Assembly: GCA_947449735.1 (NCBI GenBank)
Contig: CANFTB010000038.1
Location: 1-47,425, forward strand
Length of the DNA stretch: 47,425 bases
Source: Chthoniobacteraceae bacterium
GTDB lineage: Bacteria; Verrucomicrobiota; Verrucomicrobiia; Chthoniobacterales; Chthoniobacteraceae
Direction of reading: 5' to 3'
The translations under genes and the position numbers were made by a program. Below, one piece after another: positions 16,924-26,744 of this stretch (position 1 is its first letter; every line of letters starts with the position of its first letter). Under the pieces are notes generated by a model, which searched no databases, had not been told where the DNA came from, and worked only from the letters and a program-made list of their open reading frames with translations.

Positions 16924-19900
16924 ATGAAACTTCCCGATCTCGTCAGCATTATCACTTCCGAGGATCCCGCCCTGCGTGATCTTCCGCTGGAAACCGCCTG
17001 CGCCTCCTGCTCGGCGGCAGAACTCGTCGGGGCGTGCGACGCTCTCGAGCGGTTTCGCGAAGGCAGCGACAATCTCTACGACAAGGCTCGTGCGCTGTTT
17101 TTCTTGGCGGCGATCCACCGGTTTTACCTCCCGAAGAAACTCGCGGCTGCAAGCCCATCAGAGGGTGAAGCAGCCGGCCTCATTCCCTTTCACGGATACG
17201 AACAACTGCTTGCCAGACGGTTCGAAGAAGCGGTGGATTCCTTCCGGAAAATCCAGTCCAAGCAGGGGCCGAGCGACGCTGTCTCTTCTGCGCTGGCGTC
17301 CGCATACCAGCGGCTCGCTTTCCAGACGCTCGCAAACCAGGTCCGGCACTCCGTGCGTTCCGTCCGGGGCAACCAATGGATGTTCCGAATGGGGCATCCC
17401 CAGGACCATCCCCTTCGGATCCGCACAGAATTGCTCGAACGCAGCGCCGACGGATCCTATCCAATTCTCCGCGAACAGACTCCGGTGCGGATGGACCTCA
17501 CCCACTCCGCATGGAGTGACATCTTCTTCCTCGGAATGGACTTCCCCGAGGGAGCCCGCGTTCTCAACGTGTCGGTGAACCTCGGAGTGTTCGGGCGCGA
17601 CGAACAGCCACGACCGCCTGTCAGTGCGTGGCTGCGGGTGCTGGACGAACCGGTGCTCAGGCTCACTTCTGTGGACTTGGGCGCGACGGCGGACCTGACC
17701 TCACTCGCCGAGGTCTTCGACTTTGCAAAAGACTACCTCGGCCTGCTCAAAGCGGCGGTCATTGCCGCCGGCATCGTTCCGCCGGGAGTGGAAGGCTCGG
17801 GCCAGGACCTGAGCGAACTGCTCGCCAAAATTGTCGGTTCCGGCAGGGGGCTCGAAGTAGCGTCTCTTGTTTCCGACATACCCAAGGGCTCGAGACTCGC
17901 GGTTTCAACCAACCTTCTGGGCTCCCTGATTAGCGTCTGCATGCGGGCCACCGGACAGGCCTCATCCCTCACGGGCACCTTGCAGGAAAACGAGCGCCGC
18001 ATGGTTCTCGCGCGAGCCCTTCTGGGCGAATGGCTTGGAGGCTCAGGAGGAGGCTGGCAGGACTCCGGAGGCGTGTGGCCCGGAATGAAGCTCATCGAGG
18101 GCGTTCGGGCCGCGGAGGGAGACCCCGAATGGATGGTGAGCAGGGGCCGCCTGATGCCAAGACACACGGTCCTTGGACTTGAAGAGGTCTCGGCGGATAC
18201 GCGGCGCAAACTTCAGGAATCCCTCGTGCTCGTGCACGGTGGCATGGCGCAGAATGTCGGGCCCATTCTCGAGATGGTCACTGAAAAATACCTACTACGA
18301 TCCGAGGCTGAATGGACGGGACGCCAGGAGGCACTTGGAATTCTCGATGGTATCCTTGCGGCTTTAAAGGAGGGGGACATCCGAGCCCTTGGCGAGGTTA
18401 CCACGCGCAATTTCAGGGGTCCGATTCAGGCGATCATTCCATGGGCCACGAACTTTTACACCGAGGCGCTCATACGGCGCGCGGAGGAGGCCTTCGGCGG
18501 CGATTTCTGGGGGTTCTGGATGCTCGGAGGCATGTCCGGAGGAGGCATGGGGTTCATCGTCGCCCCCGAGCGCAAACGCGAAGCACAGGCGAAACTGCAG
18601 GAGATCATGTCTCTCACCAAGAGGGAGCTACAACACGCACTCCCCTTCGCCATGGAGCCCGTGGTCTTCAGCTACGAAATCAACGAAAACGGCACCTTCG
18701 CCGAACTTGTCCCCGGGGACGAGGCGCTCATGCCTCCCAGCTATTACGCACTGACGGTTCCCTCGCTCGTGCGGAGGGACCGCCACGCCCTTCCTCCCGC
18801 CCGCCGCGCGGAACTCGACAGGCTGGGTGCCGCAGCCAGAACACAGCCCGAGTTTGGCGGGACCGTCCAGGCTCTCTTCGACGCCCTCCTACCTCGGGGC
18901 GCTTCCCAGTCACGCGGCGCCGATTCCATTCAGGATCTGCTGCAGGCCAACGGTTTCGACAGGGCCCAGCACGAGCGCGTACGCGAGGACCTGCGCGACG
19001 GCCGCATCGGACTGGCCCAGAACAGACTGCGCGCTGACACCACGATCGAAGACGTCTCCGACAGCGATCTAGTCAACACCACCTCATGGCCAGCACTCTC
19101 CGGTAGGGACGACGTGCGTTCGTTAAACCAGCAGGGACTCGAGGCACTCAAGGAGGGCCGGGTCGCAGTCATCACTCTCGCCGCCGGCGCCGGTTCCCGT
19201 TGGACGCAGGGAGCAGGCGTCTGCAAAGCGCTTCATCCCTTCTGCAAATTCGAGGGCCGCCACAGAACCTTCGTAGAGCTGCATCTTGCCAAATCCAGAC
19301 TCACGGCCGGGATCAGCGGAACGCCGCTGCCCCACGTATTTACAACGAGCTACCTGACGCATGGCCCCATCTCCGATTTTCTGACGGCTGCCAGCCATTA
19401 CAATTACGAGGGCAGCGTGATGCTTTCGAAAGGCCGCAGCGTCGGGCTTCGCATGATCCCCACCGTGCGCGACCTGCGCTTTTTGTGGGAGGAGATGCCG
19501 CAACAAACGCTCGATGAACAGCAGCAGAAGGTGCGCGAGAGCCTGCGCACTGCCCTGGGCAACTGGGCGCAATCCCAGGGAGAGGGCGCGGACTACACCG
19601 ACAACCTCCCGCTGCAGTGCCTCCACCCCGTCGGCCACTTCTACGAACTGCCCAACCTGTTTCGAAACGGCGTTCTTGCGCGCCTGCTCCGGGAGCACCC
19701 GAACCTCACCACCCTGCTGCTGCACAACATCGACACCTGCGGCGTGTCCGTGGACCCCGCCCTGCTGGGCCACCACCTCAGGAGCGGCAAATGCCTCAAT
19801 TTCGAGGTGATCGCCCGACGACTCGAGGATCGCGGAGGGGGCCTGGCGAGAGTCAATGGACAGCCAAGGATCGTCGAAGGCCTGGCGATGCCCCGCGAGG

Positions 19901-20289
19901 AGGACGAATTCAAGCTGCGCTACTACAATACGATGACCACGTGGATCGACGTGGACCAAATCCTTGCTCTGTTCAAGCTAACGAGGGAGGACATTCTCTC
20001 GGAGAACGAACCCGTCATCGCGGCTGCGATTCGCGAACTCGCAGGCAGGCTGCCCACCTACATCACGATCAAGGACGTCAAAAAGCGATGGGGACGCGGT
20101 CAGGAGGATGTGTTTCCGGTCTCGCAGTTTGAAAAACTCTGGAGTGACCTCACCGCCCTGCCCGACGTCAGCGCCGGATTCCTGGCAGTTCCGCGGGTGC
20201 GCGGCCAGCAACTCAAGGACCCGGCCCAGCTTGACGGCTGGCTCCGGGACGGCTCTGCGGACGCAGTCAACAGCCTGTGCACCTGGTAG
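16924..20289 (+). CDS. Bifunctional GHMP sugar kinase-like / UGPase-type nucleotidyltransferase fusion
   Basis: This protein of 1121 residues reads as three parts. Residues 1 to about 165 are a helical region of unknown type. Residues about 175-600 resemble fucokinase-type GHMP kinases. They include [14 protein letters not shown], a P-loop-like [15 protein letters not shown] near 320, [18 protein letters not shown] near 370 and [13 protein letters not shown] near 535. Residues about 740-1121 resemble eukaryotic-type UGPase/UDP-sugar pyrophosphorylases. They include [12 protein letters not shown] with a following Lys, [10 protein letters not shown] near 933 and [17 protein letters not shown] near 1000. 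Together these suggest phosphorylation of a free sugar at C1 followed by nucleotidyl transfer, like Bacteroides Fkp but with the domains in the opposite order. The kinase loop is degenerate (RLAVST for GLGTSS), so kinase activity is uncertain. An oxidoreductase gene follows. Confidence 0.75.
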   Translation: MKLPDLVSIITSEDPALRDLPLETACASCSAAELVGACDALERFREGSDNLYDKARALFFLAAIHRFYLPKKLAAASPSEGEAAGLIPFHGYEQLLARRFEEAVDSFRKIQSKQGPSDAVSSALASAYQRLAFQTLANQVRHSVRSVRGNQWMFRMGHPQDHPLRIRTELLERSADGSYPILREQTPVRMDLTHSAWSDIFFLGMDFPEGARVLNVSVNLGVFGRDEQPRPPVSAWLRVLDEPVLRLTSVDLGATADLTSLAEVFDFAKDYLGLLKAAVIAAGIVPPGVEGSGQDLSELLAKIVGSGRGLEVASLVSDIPKGSRLAVSTNLLGSLISVCMRATGQASSLTGTLQENERRMVLARALLGEWLGGSGGGWQDSGGVWPGMKLIEGVRAAEGDPEWMVSRGRLMPRHTVLGLEEVSADTRRKLQESLVLVHGGMAQNVGPILEMVTEKYLLRSEAEWTGRQEALGILDGILAALKEGDIRALGEVTTRNFRGPIQAIIPWATNFYTEALIRRAEEAFGGDFWGFWMLGGMSGGGMGFIVAPERKREAQAKLQEIMSLTKRELQHALPFAMEPVVFSYEINENGTFAELVPGDEALMPPSYYALTVPSLVRRDRHALPPARRAELDRLGAAARTQPEFGGTVQALFDALLPRGASQSRGADSIQDLLQANGFDRAQHERVREDLRDGRIGLAQNRLRADTTIEDVSDSDLVNTTSWPALSGRDDVRSLNQQGLEALKEGRVAVITLAAGAGSRWTQGAGVCKALHPFCKFEGRHRTFVELHLAKSRLTAGISGTPLPHVFTTSYLTHGPISDFLTAASHYNYEGSVMLSKGRSVGLRMIPTVRDLRFLWEEMPQQTLDEQQQKVRESLRTALGNWAQSQGEGADYTDNLPLQCLHPVGHFYELPNLFRNGVLARLLREHPNLTTLLLHNIDTCGVSVDPALLGHHLRSGKCLNFEVIARRLEDRGGGLARVNGQPRIVEGLAMPREEDEFKLRYYNTMTTWIDVDQILALFKLTREDILSENEPVIAAAIRELAGRLPTYITIKDVKKRWGRGQEDVFPVSQFEKLWSDLTALPDVSAGFLAVPRVRGQQLKDPAQLDGWLRDGSADAVNSLCTW

Positions 20290-20303
20290 AAACAGCATCC
20301 GCC

Positions 20304-21335
20304 ATGATTCCCAGACGTGCGTTCCTCACCTCAGTCATGCTGGGTGCCGCGTCGGGAATGTTCGCGGCCGAACCCAGGATCAAGATCGCACAGATCGGAA
20401 CACAGCACTCGCACGCCGCAGGCAAGATGGAGGCCCTCCGGCGGCTTTCGGACTTGTATGACGTGGCGGGCGTTACGGGCCCCTTGGAGGGCGCTTCCAC
20501 CACGTACTCGGGTCTTCCGGAGATGACGGAAAGAGAGCTTCTAGCCCTCCCCGGGCTGCAGGCCGTTGCGGTGGAAACCCGGATTGAGGATGCGTGCGCC
20601 GCCGCCGCAAGAGCCATCAGGGCGGGAAAGCACGTCCATCTGGACAAGCCCGGAGCGCTCGAGCACGGGGAGTTCAAGTCCATGCGACTCGAGGCCGAAC
20701 AACGTAGTCTCACGGTCCAGATGGGTTACATGCTCCGCTACAACCCGGCCTTCCAAATGCTGTTTCGAGGACACCGGGAAGGCTGGTTCGGAGACATTCT
20801 TGAAGTCGATGCGATGATGGGAAAACTGGCGGATGAACACACCCGCAAGGTGATCGGCGCGCTGCCGGGCTCGGGAATGTTTGAGCTGGCCTGCCATGTG
20901 ATCGACGCCACCCTCACCCTTTTAGGGAAACCGCGTCAGGTCATTCCGATTTCCACGCCAACGCGTTCCAAGGACTCCGTGGCGGACAACCAAGCCGCAG
21001 TGCTCGTCTACCCAAACGCTTCGGTGACAGTTCGCTGCAACCATGCCGATCCGTTTGGAGGACCCCGGCGACGCTTCCAGATTGCGGGAACCCGGGGGGC
21101 CATGGAGATTCTTCCCCTCGAATCCGGCAAAGCCACCCTCTGGCTTGATGAGGCCAGGGGACCGTGGAAGAAGGGCATGAACAGCGTCGCCCTTCCGGTT
21201 CCCCAGGGCCGTTACGACGCGGAGTTTATCGACCTCGCGCAGGTGATTCGTGGTTCCAAAAAACTCGACTGGAACGCAGCCCACGACATTGCCGTGCACG
21301 AAACCGTGCTCAGGGCATCCGGCGTTTTAACCTAG
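20304..21335 (+). CDS. Tat-exported Gfo/Idh/MocA-family oxidoreductase
   Basis: This NAD(P)-dependent sugar oxidoreductase-like protein has 343 residues. A twin-arginine leader (MIPRRAFLTSVMLGAASGMFAAEP) suggests export in folded form with its cofactor. It is followed by a Rossmann start (RIKIAQIGTQHSHA) and a substrate-binding half. VHLDKPGALEHGEF corresponds to the EKP motif of the family, and LACHVIDATLTLLGKP holds the catalytic His region. The usual GxGxxG reads IGTQHSH, so cofactor binding may differ from the textbook form. The ATG at 20304 starts the leader; the frame opens at 20277, overlapping the fusion gene. It is only 14 bp downstream of the fusion gene and is probably in its operon, although the leader would place it in another compartment. 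Confidence 0.85.
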   Translation: MIPRRAFLTSVMLGAASGMFAAEPRIKIAQIGTQHSHAAGKMEALRRLSDLYDVAGVTGPLEGASTTYSGLPEMTERELLALPGLQAVAVETRIEDACAAAARAIRAGKHVHLDKPGALEHGEFKSMRLEAEQRSLTVQMGYMLRYNPAFQMLFRGHREGWFGDILEVDAMMGKLADEHTRKVIGALPGSGMFELACHVIDATLTLLGKPRQVIPISTPTRSKDSVADNQAAVLVYPNASVTVRCNHADPFGGPRRRFQIAGTRGAMEILPLESGKATLWLDEARGPWKKGMNSVALPVPQGRYDAEFIDLAQVIRGSKKLDWNAAHDIAVHETVLRASGVLT

Positions 21336-21402
21336 ACCGCCCCGCCGCGGACGGAGATGACTGCCCCACAGTTAAACCGCGAAAAACAAACACCTGAAGA
21401 AA

Positions 21403-21419
21403 GACCGACGCATCCGGTC
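21403..21419 (-). terminator. Weak hairpin downstream of purB
   Basis: Read on the minus strand, a GACCG/CGGTC stem with a 7-nt loop is followed by a T-rich stretch (TTTCTTC). It lies about 60 bp after the purB stop, between convergent genes. The stem is only 5 bp, so this is a weak candidate. Confidence 0.3.
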
Positions 21420-21479
21420 GAGGGACGGAACGGGGCAGACACCCCGCCCCGATCCCACGCGAACCAAAGGGCAGCGCTC

Positions 21480-22775
21480 CTACTCCAAACCGAGCCGGCG
21501 GAAGGTATCGTCAACGTGCTGGAAATGAATCGCCAGCGAACACAATCTGTCGATGTCGGTGCGGGAGAGCACGGAAATGACGTCCGGCTCCGCCTCCAGA
21601 TTGTCCTGCAGTGACACTTCGCCCTGCCAGGTCTTCATCGCCGCCCGCTGGACGGCCTCGTAGGCGGCCTTGCGCTCGAGGCCCTTGCGGGTGAGTTCGA
21701 GGAGCACGCTCTGGCTGTAGTACAGACCCTTGGTGAGCTTCATGTTGCGGTCCATGTTTTCCGGGTAGACCAGCAGCCTGTCGACGAGCTTACGCAACGT
21801 TACCAGCATGTAGTTCAGCAGGATGGTGGAGTCCGGCATGATGATCCGCTCCACCGAGGAATGGGAAATGTCGCGCTCGTGCCAGAGCGGAACGTTTTCC
21901 AATGCGGCCATCGCGTTGGAGCGCACCACCCGGGCCAGACCACTCAACTTCTCGCCAGTGATCGGGTTGCGTTTGTGCGGCATCGCCGAAGAACCCTTCT
22001 GCCCGGCGCTAAAATACTCCTCAACCTCCAACACTTCGGTGCGCTGCAGGTGCCGGAATTCCGTGGCCCAGCGGTCAACGCTCGAGGCAATCAAGGCGAG
22101 CACGGTCTGAAACTCTGCATGGCGGTCGCGCTGGACCACCTGCGTGCTGAGCACTGCGGCCTTCAACCCGAGCCGCGAGCAGACTGCCTCCTCCACCTGC
22201 GGATCCAGATGCGCATGCGTGCCCACCGCACCGCTCAGTTTGCCCACGCGGATGCGCGGCTGGATTTCCTCCAAACGCTGCAGCGCCCTGCGGAACTCGT
22301 CCCACATCAAGGCGAGCTTCAACCCGAAAGTCACCGGCTCGGCATGAATACCGTGGCTCCGCCCGATCATCGGAGTCGACTTGAACTCTTTTGCCCGCCT
22401 GGCCACGACGTCCAGCAGCGAGCGGAGGTCACCGAGCAAGAGGTCGGAAGCTTCCGCCATCTGCACCGCCAAGGTGGTGTCCAAAACGTCGGAGGAGGTC
22501 AGTCCCTGGTGCATCCAACGGGCTGCGGGCCCCACATAAGACGCCACATTTTCGAGGAACGCGATCACGTCATGGTGCGTGCGCTTTTCGATTTCCAGAA
22601 TCTCGGCGACGTCGAACCGCCCCTTGGCGCGGATCTCCCGGGCGTCCTCCTCCGGGATCAAACCCTGGGAAGCCATTGCCTCGCAGGCTGCTACTTCAAT
22701 CTCAAGCCAGATCTCATACTTGCGCTGGTCGGTCCAGACCGCGCTCATTTCAGGAAGGGTGTATCGTTCAATCAC
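21480..22775 (-). CDS. purB: Adenylosuccinate lyase
   Basis: PurB catalyses two fumarate-releasing steps of purine synthesis: SAICAR to AICAR, and adenylosuccinate to AMP. The N-terminus IERYTLPEMSAVWTD matches Bacillus-type PurB. This sets the start at the GTG at 22775 (431 aa) rather than the upstream end of the open frame at 22811. Key blocks are THHDVIAFLE, HQGLTSSDVLDT, the catalytic His region GRSHGIHAEP (His about 141) and the fumarase-superfamily signature GSSAMPHKRNP (about 261-271), which holds the flexible catalytic Ser. It is a cytoplasmic homotetramer in characterised relatives. It is divergent from the exported methyltransferase-like gene, and purL lies about 10 kb away on the same strand, so the purine genes are scattered. 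Confidence 0.97.
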   Translation of the reverse strand: MIERYTLPEMSAVWTDQRKYEIWLEIEVAACEAMASQGLIPEEDAREIRAKGRFDVAEILEIEKRTHHDVIAFLENVASYVGPAARWMHQGLTSSDVLDTTLAVQMAEASDLLLGDLRSLLDVVARRAKEFKSTPMIGRSHGIHAEPVTFGLKLALMWDEFRRALQRLEEIQPRIRVGKLSGAVGTHAHLDPQVEEAVCSRLGLKAAVLSTQVVQRDRHAEFQTVLALIASSVDRWATEFRHLQRTEVLEVEEYFSAGQKGSSAMPHKRNPITGEKLSGLARVVRSNAMAALENVPLWHERDISHSSVERIIMPDSTILLNYMLVTLRKLVDRLLVYPENMDRNMKLTKGLYYSQSVLLELTRKGLERKAAYEAVQRAAMKTWQGEVSLQDNLEAEPDVISVLSRTDIDRLCSLAIHFQHVDDTFRRLGLE

Positions 22776-22901
22776 GCCGCACAGGTTGAAAGGCCCGGGG
22801 CCCGGGGGCAAAAGTAAAATGCGCGCCTCCGAAGGCCACCCTCCCCCCTTTGCTCAGATTCGTTCTCGACCTGTGAGGCCGACTCCGATTCAACCGCAGG
22901 G

Positions 22902-23612
22902 ATGCGTCCCCTCCTGATCTTCTCCATCCTTCTCGCAGCTCCGCTATTGAAAGCAGCTCCGGTTCCCCCTCCCTACGAGACGCGGGCCGAGCACGATCCA
23001 AACGGAATTGGAAAATTCTACCTCGGTAGAGAGATCGCGCACGTGATGGGGCACCAGGCAGCCGGATGGCTGGAGCGGCCCGAGCGCGAGGAAGAGGAGC
23101 GCACGGACCTCCTGATCGAGGCCATGCAACTAAAACAAGGTGAGACAGTTGCCGATATCGGCGCAGGTTCAGGCTACTTTTCCTGGCGCATGGCAAAGGC
23201 CGTGGGCACCGGAGGCAAGGTCCTAGCGGTGGACATTCAGCCGGAAATGCTCGACCTGCTCCAGCGCAACATGGCGCGCCGGGAGGTTGCCAACGTGGTT
23301 TCCGTCTTGGGAACGACTTCGGACCCCAAGCTCGCCGCGGGCACCGTCGACACCATCCTGATGGTCGATGTCTACCACGAGTTCGACCAGCCCTTCGAAA
23401 TGGCGCAGGCGATGGTGAAGTCATTGAAGTCCGGAGGCCGCATTGTCCTCGTGGAATTCAGGGCGGAGGATCCGAAGGTGAACATCAAAAAGGTGCACAA
23501 AATGAGCGAGGCCCAGGCGAAGACGGAGTTCGCCATCTTCCCCGACCTGAAATGGGAAAAAACCTTCGACGTTCTTCCACAGCAACACATCATCGTGTTC
23601 CGCAAAAACTGA
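22902..23612 (+). CDS. Exported class I SAM-dependent methyltransferase-like protein
   Basis: This protein of 236 residues begins with an apparent signal peptide (MRPLLIFSILLAAPLLKAAPVPP). A class I methyltransferase fold follows. Motif I is TVADIGAGSGYFSWRMA, the acidic end of beta-2 is VLAVDIQPEML, motif II/IV is DTILMVDVYHEFDQP, and LKSGGRIVLVEF follows. A conserved region before motif I (YLGREIAHVMGHQAAGWLERPERE) is typical of a small family often seen in Planctomycetes and Verrucomicrobia. Predicted export is odd because S-adenosylmethionine is not expected outside the cytoplasm. The leader may instead anchor the protein, or the family may do something else. It lies 9 bp before prmA and may be co-transcribed with it. 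Confidence 0.85.
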   Translation: MRPLLIFSILLAAPLLKAAPVPPPYETRAEHDPNGIGKFYLGREIAHVMGHQAAGWLERPEREEEERTDLLIEAMQLKQGETVADIGAGSGYFSWRMAKAVGTGGKVLAVDIQPEMLDLLQRNMARREVANVVSVLGTTSDPKLAAGTVDTILMVDVYHEFDQPFEMAQAMVKSLKSGGRIVLVEFRAEDPKVNIKKVHKMSEAQAKTEFAIFPDLKWEKTFDVLPQQHIIVFRKN

Positions 23613-23621
23613 TCCGAATCC

Positions 23622-24488
23622 ATGCCTAAACTCGCCGCCCACCGATTCACCTGGAGCCGCCGCGCCCCCGCCTCGACCACGGAAGAGTGGTTTGAAACCC
23701 TTTCTTTTCTGGGGCCTATGCGGGTCATGGTAACCCAGAACGTCGGTTCCACGTCCGCGCAAATCCAAGCGCACGGCCTCACCAGCAAGGAGGCGGAAAA
23801 GTTGAAGGACTCGTACGGCGGCAGGATCAGCGAGGCCACATGGCTCACCGCCACCAATCCGCCGCAGCGCGCCCCGATTCGCGTGCGGGGCAAGTTCAGC
23901 GTGGTCAGCACACCAGAGGAACGCGATGCCGCTCAAAAGCTTGGGAAGGCACCTGCCCTCTGGATCCCGGCGGGACTCGCGTTTGGAACGGGGGAGCACG
24001 CCACGACGGCGATGTGCCTCCGCCACGTAGCAGACATCGCCGGCGAGTTTTCAGGCGGGAAATGGGACTTTTTGGACCTCGGAACGGGGTCTGCCATCCT
24101 TGCCATGGCGGCCAAGGTGCTGGGCGCGGCTCACGTTTTGGGGACAGATTTTGACGCCCTGGCGTTGCGGACGGCGAAGGAAAACGTAGCGAACAACAGG
24201 CTCAAGGGCATCCAGTTGAAACGATCGGATGTATTGAAGTGGTCACCGGATAGGACCTGGGAGGTCGTGGCGGCGAACCTATTCAGCGGCGTATTGATCG
24301 AAGCCGCGCCGGTGATAGCGGCGGCGGTGGCTCCAGGCGGCCACTTGCTCCTGTCCGGGGTGCTGCGCGAACAGGAGGAGGAGGTCCTGAGGGCTTTTGG
24401 CAAGCAAGGCATTCGCGTGGAACGTGTCACACGGAAGGGGAAGTGGATCAGCGCACACGCACGAAAGCCCTCAAGCGCAAAGCGTTAA
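23622..24488 (+). CDS. prmA: Ribosomal protein L11 methyltransferase
   Basis: PrmA trimethylates ribosomal protein L11 using S-adenosylmethionine. The N-terminal about 110 residues form the L11-binding part and are divergent here. The catalytic half opens with the PrmA hallmark PAGLAFGTGEHATTAMCL, then motif I FLDLGTGSAILAMAA, GTDFDALALRTAKENVANN and VVAANLFSGVLIEAAP. That last block stands where PrmA proteins normally have an N-I-L/A-x-P-L motif, so it is a variant. The start ATG at 23622 is 9 bp after the previous gene. Its last 41 bp overlap the end of copA on the other strand. Other small methyltransferases share motif I, but the GLAFGTGxHxTT block makes PrmA the best call. Confidence 0.85.
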   Translation: MPKLAAHRFTWSRRAPASTTEEWFETLSFLGPMRVMVTQNVGSTSAQIQAHGLTSKEAEKLKDSYGGRISEATWLTATNPPQRAPIRVRGKFSVVSTPEERDAAQKLGKAPALWIPAGLAFGTGEHATTAMCLRHVADIAGEFSGGKWDFLDLGTGSAILAMAAKVLGAAHVLGTDFDALALRTAKENVANNRLKGIQLKRSDVLKWSPDRTWEVVAANLFSGVLIEAAPVIAAAVAPGGHLLLSGVLREQEEEVLRAFGKQGIRVERVTRKGKWISAHARKPSSAKR

Positions 24489-26661
24489 AAACAACGCTCA
24501 CTGACGAAAGCGCCATCGCGGCGGAGGCCGCCGCCGGACCGGGCGCCCACCCCATCCACAGTTCAAACACCCCTGCGGCGATGGGTATGGCGAGGATGTT
24601 GTATCCGAAGGCCAGGGCCAGGTTCTGGCGGATGACAGAAAGCGTGGCTCTGGCGAGATCCATCGCGTCGAGAATGGAGCGCAAGTCGTCCCGCATCAGA
24701 GTGACGTCAGCGGTCTGACGAGCGGCGGCGGTCCCCCCGCCCATTGCGAATCCCACGTCCGCCTGGGCCAGTGCGGGCGTGTCGTTGACGCCGTCTCCTA
24801 CCATCGCCGTCACGCCTGTCTTTTGCAAATTCCTGACGATCTCCAACTTCTCTACCGGAGGCACCGGGGCAAACACTCTCTCGATGGACGTCTCAGCTGC
24901 GATGCCGGCAGCCACGGAAGCCTGGTCACCCGAAATGAGCACGGACTCAACCCCGCGTTTTTTGAGCTCCGCCACCACGTGTGCGGCTTCGGACCGCACA
25001 CGGTCGGCGACGCGAAACCAGCCGGCGAAGTCGCCCCCGGAAGCCACCCAGATCCGGCCGGAACGTTCCTCCGGCGACGTCTCAGGAAGGACAACTCCGC
25101 AGGATTCCAGCCAGTCGGCGCGCCCGATAAGCAGCGGGGTGCCGTCCACCTCGGCCCGGATCCCCATTCCCGGAACCGCCTCAACCTCATGTGCCTCAGG
25201 CATTGACCGCCCCAGTTCACGGGCGGCGGCCACCACGGCGAGGGCAACCGGATGGGCGCTCTGGCTCTCCGCCGCGGCCACGGATGCGATGAGTAGCCCC
25301 TCAAATGATTTTCGCTCCCACCACTCGACAACCTCGGGTTTCCCCCGGGTTAACGTCCCTGTCTTGTCGAAGCCGATGACGCGGACGTTGGAGAGCGTCT
25401 CCAAAACGGCGCCATTGCGGAAAAGGACTCCCATCTGGGCGCCCCGCCCCGTGGCAGCCAATACGGCGACCGGTGTCGCGAGTCCCAAAGCACAGGGACA
25501 GGCCACGACCAGAACAGCAAGCGCGTGCCAAAAAGCGGCCTGCACCCTCCCCTCCTCCGGACCAAAACTCCACCAGACCAATCCAGTCATCAACGCGGAT
25601 GCCACCACTGCGAGGGAGAACCAACCAGCCACCTTGTCCGCAAGTCGCTGCACCGGCGGCTTGCCTGCCTGAGCCGCCCTTACGATCGCCAGCACCTGGC
25701 TTAGAAACGCCTCCCTGCCTGCGTTTTCCACTTTGATCCGGAGTGCCCCAGCGCCGTTCAGAGTCGCCCCCGTCACCCGGTCGCCGGCCACTTTTTTCAC
25801 GGGCTCGGACTCGCCGCTCACCCAACTCTCGTCGACAGTCGTTCTGCCCTCCAAGATGATCCCATCCACCGGAATGCGTTCGCCCGGAGCCACCCTCACG
25901 GTTGCGCCGGCAGGAACGTCGCCGACAGGGACGGGGAGGACGGCGCCATCCACTTCGACTTTCGCGGCGCCGGGCTGCAACCGGGCAATTTCGAGAATAG
26001 CGGCGCCGGCCTTGAACCGGTTCCGGAGCTCCAGCCATCGTCCGAAGAGTGCAAATGTCACAATTCCAGCGGCAGCCTCGAAATAAGCCCCCTGGTGCGA
26101 GGGAATTCCTGAGAGCCAGGCAGCGACACTTCCGAACCAGGCGAGGACAGCGCCGAATCCGATCAGCACGTTCATATCGGCGCCTCGGCGCGCAAGCGCG
26201 TCCCAGGCGGCGCGCAAAATCCCGGAACCCGCGCCAAAAACCACCGCTCCAGAGAGCAGCGCCTCAGCGGCTGCCCGCCCGGGAAACTCCGCAGCGAAGA
26301 TTGAGTGCGGCCAAAGGTGGGCGCCCATGGACCCGAACATTAGGGGGACGAACCCGACAGCAGCCCAGATCCAGCGTCTGGCTCCGAGGGAAAGTTCAAG
26401 CGCCTGTTCCTGCTGCTCAAGTTCCGCGGATTCGGAGGGCAGCGAGGCCTCGAACCCTGCCTCGTGGATGACTGAAACAAGGGCCGGGCGGTTTGCCTTC
26501 TGGGCGTCGAAATGCACGTTTGCGGATCCGGAGGCGAAGTTTACGGAAGCTTTTTGAACGCCCTGAACGGCTAAAAGAACCTTTTCGAGGCGCGCAGCAC
26601 AGGCAGCGCAATGCATGCCTTTGACCTTAAAAACCTCTGTAGCTAGATTGTTTTGGTGCAT
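24448..26661 (-). CDS. copA: Copper-translocating P-type ATPase
   Basis: This inner-membrane P1B-type ATPase of 737 residues exports Cu(I) from the cytoplasm. It has one N-terminal heavy-metal domain with CxxC (Cys18 and Cys21 in MHCAAC). Eight expected membrane segments follow, with the actuator TVDESWVSGESEPV between them. The ion-binding motif ACPCALGLATP is near residue 387. The phosphorylation site GFDKTGTLTRG is near 430, SAHPVALAVV is the HP motif of the nucleotide-binding domain, and MVGDGVNDTPALAQAD is the hinge. The CPC motif fits Cu/Ag and argues against Zn/Cd. No copper chaperone or CueR/CopY gene is in view. The only regulatory hint is a small inverted repeat in the divergent region upstream. 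The 3' end overlaps prmA. Confidence 0.94.
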   Translation of the reverse strand: MHQNNLATEVFKVKGMHCAACAARLEKVLLAVQGVQKASVNFASGSANVHFDAQKANRPALVSVIHEAGFEASLPSESAELEQQEQALELSLGARRWIWAAVGFVPLMFGSMGAHLWPHSIFAAEFPGRAAAEALLSGAVVFGAGSGILRAAWDALARRGADMNVLIGFGAVLAWFGSVAAWLSGIPSHQGAYFEAAAGIVTFALFGRWLELRNRFKAGAAILEIARLQPGAAKVEVDGAVLPVPVGDVPAGATVRVAPGERIPVDGIILEGRTTVDESWVSGESEPVKKVAGDRVTGATLNGAGALRIKVENAGREAFLSQVLAIVRAAQAGKPPVQRLADKVAGWFSLAVVASALMTGLVWWSFGPEEGRVQAAFWHALAVLVVACPCALGLATPVAVLAATGRGAQMGVLFRNGAVLETLSNVRVIGFDKTGTLTRGKPEVVEWWERKSFEGLLIASVAAAESQSAHPVALAVVAAARELGRSMPEAHEVEAVPGMGIRAEVDGTPLLIGRADWLESCGVVLPETSPEERSGRIWVASGGDFAGWFRVADRVRSEAAHVVAELKKRGVESVLISGDQASVAAGIAAETSIERVFAPVPPVEKLEIVRNLQKTGVTAMVGDGVNDTPALAQADVGFAMGGGTAAARQTADVTLMRDDLRSILDAMDLARATLSVIRQNLALAFGYNILAIPIAAGVFELWMGWAPGPAAASAAMALSSVSVVFNALRLRAFVRVR

Positions 26662-26693
26662 TGATTGGTTAAATAAACTCGATAAAAATCCAC

Positions 26694-26711
26694 AGAGAAG
26701 AGAGTTTCTCT
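26694..26711. promoter_or_regulatory. Inverted repeat in the copA/greA divergent region
   Basis: AGAGAA-N6-TTCTCT (with the tighter AGAGA-GTT-TCTCT at 26699-26711) lies in an AT-rich 83-bp gap between divergent copA and the long greA gene. It could be an operator or a 5' hairpin of the greA leader. No regulator is identified, so this is a suggestion only. Confidence 0.3.
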
Positions 26712-26744
26712 ATTCGCCCCTTTCCCCGAAGAACTCGGGCGTTT

